From assembly GCA_003024785.1 (NCBI GenBank), contig PUQB01000098.1, positions 460,572-524,571 of the forward strand: a stretch of 64,000 bases of DNA, written 5' to 3'. Below are positions 50,313-63,306 of the stretch, one piece after another (position 1 is the stretch's first letter; every line of letters begins with the position of its first letter). Source of the stretch: Selaginella tamariscina. Taxonomy: Eukaryota; Streptophyta; Lycopodiopsida; Selaginellales; Selaginellaceae. The position numbers and the translations under genes are program-made. The notes below the pieces were generated by a model. The model made no database searches. It saw only the letters and a list, made by a program, of their open reading frames with translations, and was not told the DNA's origin.

Positions 50313-52409
50313 TATCTATATATTTTATTATAAATATTATATATATATATAATTATTATATATATACACACACATGTGTGTGTGTGTGTGTGTGTGTTAA
50401 GATTTATTTTTTTTTAATTAAAATAAAAAACATAGGTTTTCTATACTTTGAGTACGTCTCTATACTAAGTTTTGAGGCGCTCCGCACGACACGAAGGATA
50501 ACAATAATATAAAGGATATTGATATATACATATTAATATTTATATACATTTAAATGTATTGATAGGAATATAATATATTTATATATGACTTAATTTTTTA
50601 ATATTTTTATATATAATAACGTTTCCTTCAATCAATAATTCTTGTCTTTTACAAACAATGCTAAGCTCTATAATGAGAACTCCTGGTTCATTTCTTAATA
50701 TATTAAACTTGCATCCTATCAATTAAACTTTTATTATATTTAATCTTTATAAAAATAAGCATTTCTAAATAATAAATTTATCATTTGAATATTTAGAAAT
50801 ATATAATATATATGGTTTTGACTAGCATTCTTAAGGTTTAATACAATAACAACTACAGAGATTGTTTTTTTTATTTTTAATACTTAAATTGGATAAGGAA
50901 ACAGAATCTACATTCTTTAATTAAAAACAATCATTAGTTTAATTTTTTTTTAATTTAGTAGTTGTTGATATTAATAAAATATACTAGCGTTTGATGATGC
51001 TTGCTGACTCTGTAGTTTGACAATAGGCAAGTTCAACACAAGTTCATTTAAAACATTACATTAACATAATTGAAGCTGAAAAATTAAATTGTTTTGGATA
51101 TGGTTAGCAAAGCAGCACGTACTCATACGGATTATATGGTAATTTATGTGGAGTATATATATGTATGTATGTATATTCTTATAAAGTATATGTGTGTGTA
51201 CACCTACATAATAATTAAATAATTATGTCTGTATATGCAGATTTATTTACTCCTACATTATATACTATTACTGTTTTAGCATTGACCTTGTTGTTTGACA
51301 TATATTAAGTTTATCAATTGGGCCACGGAATAATAATATTAGCGAAGCATGATACAATCATATGTAATCATTTGATTGTATCTATAACTTCAACAATATA
51401 TATTTAACTTTAATATATGTTCTATATTAAAGATACAGTAATAATACTATTTTGCTAAAACATGACATTATCTGAAGTTCAAAGCATGATGTACATAGTT
51501 TATAGTTTTATAACAATTATAGTATAAAGCTTTAGAAAGATCTTGATGTAACATACTATATATAATAAAATTAATTTAATTAGTTTAATTTTTCAAATAC
51601 AAAACATACAGCATTTTAAAAGATAAAAACATAATTTCATTGTTAATATAGTCAAACACTAACAATATGCCGTAGTACATGTAGTACATGTTTTCTGTAA
51701 TGGAAATTATATACATTACCTGAAATTTGTGATATTATATATATACCCGTGGAAGTTTTAAATGTAAACCTCTAAAACTTCAATTTAAAACTTGCGTTTT
51801 CAAATTATAATTATTCATTAAATATATTATATTAATTTGAATTAAATGGACTTCATAAACATTAATAAATTATTATAAATAATAAATTTTAATAATGATA
51901 CAGTTGAATAGTGTTAAATATTTTGTAATGGCATCTTTCTTATCACATGCTGCATGTGATATTAGGTCTGTTTTCCACTATTAGTAATTTAGCATATAAT
52001 GCAGGTGCAGACCAACCCCATGGTGCTTAAAATGTGGTAAACTTAAATTATGTTATTTAAAATGTCAATGCAGTAACCATATTTATTTTGTAAAAATAAT
52101 AACATTTAATCATCTTATAATTTTCAAAACATTAAAGTTGATTAACGTCTTAGATATATAACGATGTACCTAGAACAATCAAATAGTTATGTAAAGTTAA
52201 TATAGCATTTATTTAAGTATAGGTTAAAAATAGAAAAAATACAATGTTCCTCTTGGAGTTATAGATTTAAGGTATATATGTAATTTTTCTTTATTTATTG
52301 TATTATTAATTTAGTATAAATATGTTATGTTTAAGCTAGTTATCATATAAAGTATTAGCCGTTAAGTTATTAAATAAACACATTACAGATCTCATTTTTA
52401 GAAAATTCT

Positions 52410-52800
52410 TATTTTCTAGTAGTCAAAAATTTATTATTAATAATTAAATTTACTTGATTAATGTCTCATGGTTTAAATATATACATTACAGTTTACCAAA
52501 CTGTTTTAATATTGAACTTGTAGTTATCCAGACTTTTAAATATATATTTTACTTTTTATTTTACAGTTTACCAAACTGTTTAATATTGAACTTGTAGTTA
52601 TCAAATTTAATGTATTTTATATATTTAAAACATAGTAGTCAAAATTTATTATTAATAATTAAATTTTCTTGGTTAATGTCTCATGGGCTATCCAGACTTT
52701 TAAATATACATTTCTACTTTTTACTTTACATTTTACCAAACTGTTTTAATATTGAACTTGCAGTTATCAAATTTAATATTTCTATATATTAAAAACATAG
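52410..52800. repeat. Local duplication within duplication copy 1
   Basis: The block 'taccaaactgttttaatatt' occurs at about 52495, 52567 (one T shorter) and 52735, and the 'ttattattaataattaaatt' plus 'aatgtctcatgg' block occurs twice (about 52430 and 52647). The equivalent place in copy 2 (about 61209) has a single unit. Confidence 0.75.
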
Positions 52801-53130
52801 TAATCATAGAGTTGAGACATTTTCTGAATGTTGTTAGCTAAGCATGATGCAAAAATAATTAATTTTTGGTTATATAAATAAGCTTACCAAAATATATTGA
52901 ATTTATTTTTACAGAAGTACATGTATTTCTAGATGCTTATTGTGATTCATTTTAAAGTGTTATAACTTTTCTTATTAATTGTTACTATATAAATATTTTA
53001 ACCAAAAAAATGTTACTTTACATATTTGAAATACTTGTTTATGGTTTCTCATTATATAAACATAATCTTACTTTTATTTACATATTTATTGAGTAAATAC
53101 ATTACAGAACTTTAGTGACTGGTTTCACTT

Positions 53131-53274
53131 CTAGAATATTCCCATTTACAAAAGTTTTAAGAATATTCTCATTAAATGTTCCCTTGAGCTTTAAATATTC
53201 CCCAGTTTATCCTTAAATTTAATTCCATATTCAACCTTGTGATGATAGTTTAGTATAACCATAGCCAATCCTCC
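53131..53274 (-). pseudogene. Heparanase-like last-exon fragment
   Basis: Minus strand reads GGLAMVILNYHHKVEYGIKF from 53274, matching the start of the last exon of gene B (62509 downward). A deletion of roughly 45 bases and a stop follow, and then 'agctcaaggg' and 'gggaatattctagaa' continue the match. No other exon of a heparanase-like gene was found between 53.3 and 58.8 kb, so this is the remnant of a lost gene copy. Confidence 0.85.
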
Positions 53275-53318
53275 CTGGTATATTTACAAAGTTTATGTAT
53301 GTGTCTGTATATCATTTG

Positions 53319-53335
53319 TGTTTGTGTGTGTGTGC

Positions 53336-53371
<36 letters not shown>

Positions 53372-53394
53372 ACTTCATTTTTTTAATCTATTGT

Positions 53395-53456
<62 letters not shown>
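53319..53456. repeat. Inverted compound microsatellite, (GT)n(GA)n ... (TC)n(AC)n
   Basis: A GT/GA tract (53319-53370) is followed after about 29 bases by TC (53399-53424) then AC (53427-53454) tracts. The two sides are complementary over some 45 bases, giving a near-perfect hairpin. It begins exactly where homology to gene B stops. Confidence 0.9.
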
Positions 53457-54949
53457 CATATATGTATAGGTATGAGGTATACACACATATGCATGTTTCT
53501 TAACTAGTAACAGATATCAGCAGTCCAGCAGATTACATGAGAAAGAAACAGGTATTTTTCTTTTTATTTCCTTTTATATAATCAAGTTATATGTTATTAT
53601 TCAGCGGCTTGCAAATGATGGGTTTTGCATCAGGAGTGTTAAATGTGTGTGCGTGCGTATGTGTGTGTGTGAGAGAGAGAGAGATTATGATTATTACTGA
53701 TAGTTATACTTTACAGGGAAAAGGATATCCAGATATTTCTACTAGAAGGTAAATAACAAATTAATTTATGTCTTATTTGGATTGAACTTCATTTTAAGAA
53801 AAAAGAAACACTTAAAATAATATCCGGATGACTTAAATTTTATTGATTTAAACTATGTTAAAGTAACAAATTCTTCACTATTTAGAATTTATTAATTTAC
53901 ATCTTTAGACATATAAATTAAATGAAAATGGAACTAATTATGCTCCTTAATTTGAAGCTATTATACTGTGTGCTTTAAATATGTTATGGGATTAAAATAT
54001 ATTAATAATAATTTACTTTTAAAGTATTATACTTTTTATATATGGGTGTGTAAAACATGGAGTTTTGTCAAACTTATTTTTAATTCAAATTACCTTATTT
54101 AAGATTAAATGTGGACCATTTGATTTAAATAAATTTAATAAAAAATTTAACATATATACATGATGCTGCATGAAAACACTACAATAATACATAATATTTC
54201 ATTAAAGTAATCAAGAATATACAAAGAGAAACCATAATATATATATGCATTTATAAATATCTAAAAGTAAATGTAATTAATTAAAATATTTGTTAAATAA
54301 TTATAGAGACTTGTGAAGAATATATATAACATATATAAAAAACTATTATTTACTATTTAAAAAATATTAAACTTAATTGTTATCCTTCACTAATTTAAAA
54401 ATAAATTTACCATGTTATGCGTAGGACTTAACTATTTAATAATTTTTAACCTAATTATTATCTTTAATTAATTTATCTATATTGTTATTCTTAACCTAGT
54501 TAAGTTTATACTTAAGCTATTATTTAATGATCAAAGTTAACCTGGTGCCCTTATTCCTTAACTCAGTTGTTACTTTTGACCTCCAATATATATATATATA
54601 TATAAATAATATAAATATGCACAAAATAAACATATTATTAGATAGAATTTAAGCTCACTTTCTCCTAGTGAGTGATATTTAGCCCCCGGTAAATTAAAAA
54701 ATAGCCACATCATTATTAATAACTATTCATTATGATTTTACACTTAAAATGGTTAATTAAATTAAATAATAAATTATCAATACACAATTTCCATTTGCAT
54801 GGTTATTAAAGAGCTAATATAGATACATAAGATGCAAAACTCTTACATGTTCAACATCTTTAAGTAAAAAATATATTAATTTAATTTAAATATGTTTTTT
54901 TTTTTTGTTTTTAACCTTTAACTTTCCAGTGTATAATACATACATATAT

Positions 54950-54969
54950 AATTATATATATATATATAT

Positions 54970-55018
<49 letters not shown>

Positions 55019-55023
55019 ATATG
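54950..55023. repeat. (TA)n microsatellite, interrupted
   Basis: Long alternating TA with a few TT/AA breaks. Self-complementary and prone to assembly error. Confidence 0.9.
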
Positions 55024-55391
55024 CATATCTATTTATACACGAGTTGTAATTGTTTATCAATTATATGTGTAAGGAGATAGTTTCTCTTTTTTCACTCTCT
55101 CTCTATATATTTACATATATATATGTATGTATATTTGTACATACATAAACTAATGTTATGCATGTATATGTTATATGTTTAAATTTAAAACACTGTGCAT
55201 GTTTTTATTAATCTCTTGTCATTTTTAATTTAAAAAATGCTAAGTCTTGAGTGAGGCAACATTATATATATATATACACATTCGTATCCATATTTGTAGT
55301 ATAGAGAAATACCTTTAAAAGACTATCCATGCCAATGCCTTTGTTGATGTTCTTTTTACAAAATAAATAATTAAGTATATCAAGTGCATAG

Positions 55392-55423
<32 letters not shown>

Positions 55424-56194
55424 ATATGTTAATGATTGATATTTTGGTGAATCTTTTATTCATTCTTTATTTCTGAATTCTCATTCTTTATCTAATTTCA
55501 ATTTTTGAATACTAAAAGTTGGATTTTTTTTTAAAATGATTATTAAAAAAAGAAAAAACTTATTTAACCAACGAGTTAATCTTGATACACATATTGTAAT
55601 AGCCATTAACCTATGCAAAATAATTTGGTTATCACTAAAAAAAAGCCATGTAGGTGCATTATAAATCATAAATAACTAATGAGTAGAAAAACTATTATAG
55701 AATAAATAGTTTCTTATAATTTTATTGGTTAAAGCAATTAACTATCTACTAGTGTAAAGTGAGTTTTAATAATAATTAAATTAAATCAAATTAAAATTAA
55801 ACCTCAACTTATTTAACTACTCATAAATGAGTTTTAATTTTCTTTTATAAACATACTAAAGTTGGTTATGAAGTACATAATCAATGTAGTACATATAGTA
55901 CTTTATACATTTATGTACATATTAATCAACAACTAAATGCATTGATTATTTTGCACATTAGATAATGATATGACTTATATCACATTAAATAATGGTATGA
56001 CTTGTATATACTGCATAAAGTACAAAATAAAGGTCATAATTATGTAACAAATCATCACTTATGATCTTTATTCGTTGTCTTTATTTTTATTTCACCTTTA
56101 TTGAATTAGTTATTATTATAAATTTTGAATCAAAAGTAAATCATTCATAAGTAATAAAGATTACAGATATATAATATTTAATATTAAAAAAAAT

Positions 56195-56330
56195 CTCTTT
56201 ATTCACACAATTTTTCTTTAACATCTTCCTTTTAATATCTTTATTAAAAAAATCTCCTTATTCACATAGTTTTCTTTAACATCTTCTTTTAATATCTTTA
56301 TTAAAAAAAAATCTCCTTATTTACATCTCC
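56195..56330. repeat. Tandem repeat, period about 70 bp, about two copies
   Basis: Units carry 'ctttattcaca', 'tttctttaacatctt' and 'tttaatatctttattaaaaa' in order. The second and partial third units differ mainly in A-run length. Confidence 0.75.
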
Positions 56331-58992
56331 TTTAATAAGTATAAGTGTTCAATCTTTAATAAATGTCTGGATTAAATAATTGAAAAATCAAATTTCATTT
56401 TTATTTGATGAAATATAAACCCATGGGAAAAGCCATTTCCTAACACAAACATAAAAAAAATTCATTTTTATAAACACAACATAAGTACATTTTCGCATAA
56501 ATGCAAAGTATCAAAACATAATTATTATTTGGATACAACTTAAGGAAAATGTAATTTTCACGTAACATTTCATACACTTTTTCAACTTTGGTCTTGTTGT
56601 GATACTTTTACACCTTTAAAATACCTTATTAATTACAAAATTAAATCAATGCCCCATTCTTTACAATGATTATTCTATTGGTCGCAAAATTCTATACTTT
56701 CAAATTATAAAAAATACATTAAAATAATCACATGCATGACCTTTATGAAGTAATACTTTAAAGTTTTTTGAATTTTATAAAGTTTGACTTCAAAACGGGA
56801 CTTAGAAACGAGACATAATTTAAATTTATTATCAATCTATATCTCCTTTTTCACATATTGGATTTAACTATATAAATGACATATACACTCCCTTATCCAA
56901 TTTTATAGTTCTAATTCAATCACACTCAATGATAATGACTATCACAAGGTTCTCTTATAAATATCATGTATTTTTCCTTATAAGAAAACAAATATATAAT
57001 GCATTAAATAATTAAACTTTAAAGTCATATTTGTTGAAGCCTAAGGATTTATAAATTCATCACCTTCATATTGAATTTCATCGCTCTCGATATGGAATAT
57101 TATACTACAAAAGTATATACTAGAAATTAATAAAGTATTAATATTTATATTAATAAAAATATAAGACCAATATATATATATATATGTATATATATGTATA
57201 TATATTATATATATATAAGTATAAAAGTGTGTAGAACATAAAGATAAAAATTTAAATTCTTTCATTTGAATTTCTTCTTTTCCTCTTGTAAGGACGAAAG
57301 AATCCATCACTTATTAAGGAAATGGTTGGTTAACATGTTAATTATTATGTAGTATGTTAAGATATATTATTTTAATACCAAATTAATGTCGATGTCTTTT
57401 AATTGCTTTGAAGTAGTTAAAATCAACTTTATGCGAATGTAAGTTGCTAACATGAGAGTACTTTATCCATAAACTTTTTATTAGTCACATTATCCATTGG
57501 TATTATTTTTAATCCAAAATTGTGTTGATATTTAAGAATGTATTCATTTGCAACAGTCTTCTATTACAATTACTCTTACAAGATTTTATTTTAATCCGAA
57601 AAGGAAATCCATATAAAAATCGAAAGGAAATCCATATAAAATCAAAAAGGAAATTCATATAGATTTCCATATAAAAACACTTACTTTAGTTTAAAAGGGA
57701 TTTTTTCAAATATCTAAGTCATTTATTTTGTAATTTATTATCACCTAATTCCTTTTTTATTGATTGCTTTCTTACACTCAAGTTTTGCCTAAATTATATC
57801 ATTTTTTAGTTTATTTATTCTAACTCATAACACATCTTAGTTTCTTTTAACTTTGTTGTTTATTTTATTTGCTTCTTCCTTGGCTTTTTTTACTTCTTAA
57901 CTTATCTTCTTTAAATGTCCGTGTCACGTGAGTAAAATTCTTCCCAAACAACACTTATCACCTTATTCACATTAGCCTTCATCCTACAAAATAGTTTTAA
58001 GCAACAAAAGTTGAAATTAAACAGCTGGATGCAATAGTAGAAACTTCCAGCTGCCAATATGAATCGAACAATGAATTTAGCAGCACCTTATCTCTACTTC
58101 TAAAATTTGGATTAATTCCTTTTAGTTGAATATTTAATTATATTTAAAAAGGTTATTAATACATATAATATTATTTTAATTATATTTGTATGTATTATAT
58201 ATACAGTTTGGATCAATATTTAAATTAATTAATATAATATTAATTTAAATAGGTTCTACTGTTATTTATATATACTATTAGATATTTATGTAGATTGGAC
58301 AACTTTATTTACTTTAATAATAATATGATATAGTGCATATATAAACTAGGAGTGTAACATCAATTAATAGTTTTGAGACTGATATTTATACTTGTAAGTT
58401 AGTTTATACTTTAAAAAAGACATTGACAACATTTTTTGACTTAATATTATTATTCTTAAGCTTACAAACTTGGTAGAACTTACATGGAATAAACCCATTG
58501 GAAATATAATACCATCTGCCTACGTGTAAAACCGAGGGCAAATCTTACTGTGGTGCACACACACACGTGTGCTTGTGTCTGATATGGAGGAAGGTTAATA
58601 GACTCCAGCCAGAAGATACCAGCAAGCATTTATAATATCGTTAATTTTAATTTATGTTGTGATATGATATATAATATAAAATAGCAATGGAGATTATATC
58701 ATCTTATCACTGATATCGATATTTATATAAATAATCTTATATATGTAATAAAGCAGGAGTTTAATAGGTCCAGGAATGCCATAATTGTGTTTGTTAGTCG
58801 TCAATGTCATGGTTACTGTGTAAAGTGAAGAATATTCTGATTTAATTATAAGTCAAACTTATAGAAATATATATTTGATACGTTGAATGTTATCAAACTA
58901 AGATCTATTTACTGTGTTAGTTGGAATGTTCAAGTCAGCTTTATATAAATTTAATTTATAATTTTTTTACTATAATTTTTATTATTAATATA

Positions 58993-59091
58993 CTAATTTC
59001 GTTTTCTTTTTCCCTTTACATCTTGTGGTTGGTAAGCTACTTCATCGTTATGGAGGTTGTTGTTGCTGGCCGGTTTCTCCATACTTAACAT
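58993..59091 (-). other. Conserved island with short minus-strand ORF, duplication copy 2
   Basis: An ATG at 59091 opens a 32-codon frame ending at the stop 58993-58995. It differs from copy 1 in its conserved part by Cys to Tyr and Glu to Gly plus two silent changes, and it ends in a basic GKRKRN tail. GTAAAG after the QPQD codons could be a splice donor. Confidence 0.35.
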
Positions 59092-59480
59092 CATCATACA
59101 TTATATATTTTATTACACACACACACACACACACACATATGTATATATATATTTATGCATACAATGTATATACATATACATGTGTGTTAAGATTTATTTA
59201 TATTTTTTTTGAAAATAAAAAAAACATGAGTCACGAAGGTTAACAATAATATGATATATACACATTTCTTTTTTTACATATCTATACATTTAAATGTATT
59301 GATTAAAAGTATAAAATATCTATGTATGGCTTAATTTTTAATTTTTTAATAGTTTATCTTGGATCCTATCATTTTTATAATATAATTTTATAAAGATAAG
59401 CATTTCTAATTAATAAAATTATTATTTGAATATTTATGAAGATATAATATATATGTAGCATTCTTAAGGTTTAACTATTT

Positions 59481-59483
<3 letters not shown>

Positions 59484-59546
<63 letters not shown>
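59484..59546. repeat. (AT)n microsatellite
   Basis: Uninterrupted alternating AT over about 60 bases. The matching place in duplication copy 1 lacks it. Confidence 0.9.
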
Positions 59547-59551
<5 letters not shown>

Positions 59552-60391
59552 CAACTACTAAGATTGTTTTCTATTTTAATACTGAAACTGGATAAGGAAA
59601 CAGAATCTAGATTCTTTAATTAAAACAATCATCAGTTTTTTTAAATTTTAAATTTAGTAGTTGTTGTTATTAAAAGAATATGCTAAATGTTTGATGATGT
59701 TTGCTGACCTTGTAGTTTGACAATAGGCAGTTCAACACAAGTTCATTTAAAACATTACAATAATATAATTGAAGCTGAAAAATTAAATTGTTTGGATATG
59801 GTACGCAATCGTACGGATTATATGCTAATGTAAATATTTACGTACAGCATATATATTTTTTATAAAGTATATGTGTGTGTGCATGTGCATAATTAAATAA
59901 TTAAGTATATATATGCAGATCCTTCATTTTATACTAGTACTGTTTTAGCATTGACCTTGATGAATTAAGTTTATCAATGGGCACAGAATGACATCGACTT
60001 GATATCATATGTAACGTATGTATAACTTAAACAATATATATTGAAATTTGGTGTATATTAAAAATACAGCAGTAATAGTATCTTGCTAAAGAATGACATT
60101 ATCTAATATTCTTATGTACATAATTGAATGTAATATATATAGTTTTATAACAATTTAATATATAACTTTGGAAAAATATATCTAAATTTAATATCTATCT
60201 GTAATAAAATTAATCAAAGTTTTCAAATACTAAACATATTTGAAACAAACAGCATTTGAAAAGATAGAAACGTAATTCAATGTTTAAATTACTAAATTTT
60301 AAACTTTAATTTTGAACTCAAAACACTCTAACTAAATACGGTAGTACATGTTTATTTAATGGAAATTATATATACCTGAAATTTGTGTTAT

Positions 60392-60434
<43 letters not shown>

Positions 60435-62326
60435 TACACACCCATGGAAGTTTTTAAATTTTAATAAACCTCTAAAGCTTCAATTTAAAACTTGATTTTC
60501 TAAATAATAATAATTCATTCGATATATATATTATTATAATAACATTAAAATAAATAGAATGAAGTTTAGCAAGTGGGCTTAATAAAACAATTAATAATGT
60601 TACATTTGATAAATATAAACGAAAATTTTCAAATGTTTCATATTTAGGACGGCATGTTACTTACTCTGATTCAATACGTCAGTATCAAATGTTTATTATT
60701 TTTAATTTTCTTAATTTAGTAATATTGTTTTGTAAAATAATAACATTTAATCATCTTATAATTTTATAAAATATTAAAGCTGATTAATGTCTTTAAAATT
60801 AGCAGATATAACTATGTAGTCAAACACAACGAAATAAACATATATTGTAACAATAAATAGTTATTTAAAATTTATAGCATTTACTTAAGTTTAAAAATAA
60901 AAAGATTTAATGTCCATTTGAAGTTAAGTACTATGAATTAAAAATTAATTATAAAAAATGTATTCTAAGTGTATACTTGTATATATAACTTTTTCTTTGT
61001 TTATTGTTATTATTATTTATTATTTTAATATAAGCTATGTGCTAAAATACTGCCACTAAAGTTACCGAATCATTACATATCTCAATTCTAGAATATTCTT
61101 ATATTTTAGTAGTCAAATTTATCATAGTAATTAAATATACTTGGCTGATGTCTCGTGGGCTATCCAGACTTTCAAATATATATGCTATTTTTACCTTTTA
61201 CTTTACAGTTTACCAAACTGTTTTAATATTGAACTTGTAATTTAATAAATTTTATATATTAAAAACAATAATCATAGAGTTCTGAATTTGTTAGCTAAGC
61301 ATGATGTAAAATTTATTAATTTTGGGTTATATAATAAGTTTACCAAAGTATATTTGAATTTTTATATATATAGTATTACAGAGTTATTTTGATTCATTTT
61401 AAGTGTTATAACATATTTAAAATAATTATATTTGCACCGAACATAATAATTATATATTAGAAGATAGGTACAATTATAATATTCAATATCACCGAAACTC
61501 AAATTAATGATGAATAAATTGTTTCGGTGCTTATTAATATCTCTTAATGATTTTATGAAATATAAATTAAAAAAAACCTTCAGAGTTAATGCATTTCATC
61601 TATAAACATGATTTTGTATATATAAATTTTCTTGAAATATACGTTATAATATTTATTAATTAATTAAGTTTTAATTAATTATCACTAATACAAAAGGGGC
61701 TGGACTGTGAAACCGTTCCCAAAATGTTTATCTCGTTGTAAAGCATTTACCGTGTTTTAATAATGTTTTACATGAATTATCATGTATAGTTATGGCACCA
61801 AACAGTGTATTTAAGTTATGTAATATAATATTCTATAAACATTAGTAGAAAAATGTATTATTATAATATATTTAGTGGTAAATATACATTAGAATATCAG
61901 TATATTATAAAATTAGGGTGTGTATTAATATCTTTTAAGCTTATATCCACGTATATTTGTGATTTATGATTTATTTGTTATATTACACGCACTTGAAATA
62001 GTTATTCAAGTTTTAAAGATTTTTATAAGTTACATTATTTGTTACCATAAATGAATGCTTTAATATTTGTTGAAACTAAATCAAATCGGCACAGTTGTCG
62101 TCCACGTTTTCTTATTAATGTTACTATATAATTTTTTTTAATTAAAAAGTTATTTACATATAATATGATTCACTATTTTATATATTTGCAAATATTTATA
62201 ATTTGTAATTTATTGAGTAAAATACATTATAAAGTACAGGCAGGAAGCAATAGATCCGGAAACGCTATAAACAGAATAGAATGCGGTTGCACTCTACTGG
62301 GTGCGTATCTCTAATGGGTATCAATT

Positions 62327-63249
62327 CTAGAATATTTCCATTTTCAAAGTTCCAAGAATATTCCCATTTAATTTTACCCTTGAGCTTTGAATATCCCCGT
62401 CTGCTGCTGTTAAATGGTACTCTAGTTTATTCATGTTTAGTATACCTTGAAAATTAATTGCATATTCAACCTTGTCATTATAATTTAGTATAACCATAGC
62501 CAATCCTCCCTGTGAAGTATATTTACAAAGTTTGTACGTGTATGCGTGTGCGTGTGCGTGTGTGTGTGTGTAAGGCACTTACATTACTGCCTTTTAAGCA
62601 ATGTCCATATGCATGTAAGCTTGAGGTTGAGTTTCCTTGTAGTGTTACATTAAGTACCACTTCACCCATCAACTTCTTCCATAAATATGCACTATTAAAC
62701 AATATAAATATATAATTTAAATATGAATTATTATTGTCAATTTAATTAATAATATATATTAGCATACTATCTCTTTCAGTACATATAGTATATCAAATGA
62801 TTTTTTAAAATTAATATATATTACATAATTAAAATATTAACTTACGTATAAAAATCGGGATTTGGATTGAAGTTTGAGTCAAGTAGACCATAGTTACCTC
62901 CAATTAGAGTTTGCCTACAAAACACTTGTATATTATTAAGTGCTGCTTTTCCTAATTGATCCAAATACCTGCAAAATTATCAAATAAATTTTATTAAGTA
63001 TTTTTTTTAAAAATAAAATAATATAATTAAATAAATAAATATAGAATATAATTTACCAGAAGCTAAACACAAATGTATCACTAACAAGATGCTGGCCACC
63101 GTTGAATATTCCTCCAGATTCTCCCACCCACACCTTTGCACCGTTTCCGTACCTCCGTACCGTATTTCGTACTTTCTGGTACACGTCGCTGGAATACGAT
63201 GAGTTCATTATCTTTGTAGATATACTCACACCATCACCTGTATATATAT

Positions 63250-63306
<57 letters not shown>

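Larger units (their letters stand above)
49945..53320. repeat. Segmental duplication, copy 1
   Basis: Collinear with 58795-62545. Anchors: 'tttaattataagtc' (49999 and 58838), the conserved island (50226-50312 and 59005-59091), 'ggaaacagaatcta' (50897 and 59596), 'gtagtttgacaataggca' (51013 and 59714), 'gctatccagactttt' (52687 and 61162) and the heparanase last-exon fragment (53131-53274 and 62327-62509). Between anchors the copies differ by many indels and by microsatellite length. Confidence 0.8.
53460..58794. other. AT-rich DNA between duplication copies
   Basis: No gene recognised. Contains a long TA tract (54950-55023), a tandem repeat of about 70 bp (56195-56330), a small repeat of 'ggaaatccatataaaa' type (57602-57680), and another TA tract (57172-57212). 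The open frames here are microsatellite-derived or lack a domain. Confidence 0.55.
58795..62545. repeat. Segmental duplication, copy 2
   Basis: Mate of 49945-53320; see that entry for anchors. The right end runs into the last exon of heparanase-like gene B, which continues here as a full gene, whereas copy 1 keeps only the exon fragment. Confidence 0.8.

Noticed and set aside
50246..50512. Plus-strand open frame through the conserved island (VGKLLHRYGGCCCWPV) and its twin at 59025-59243
   Set aside because: No ATG in frame, and it runs into microsatellites. The minus-strand frame of the same block has ATGs and is the better candidate.
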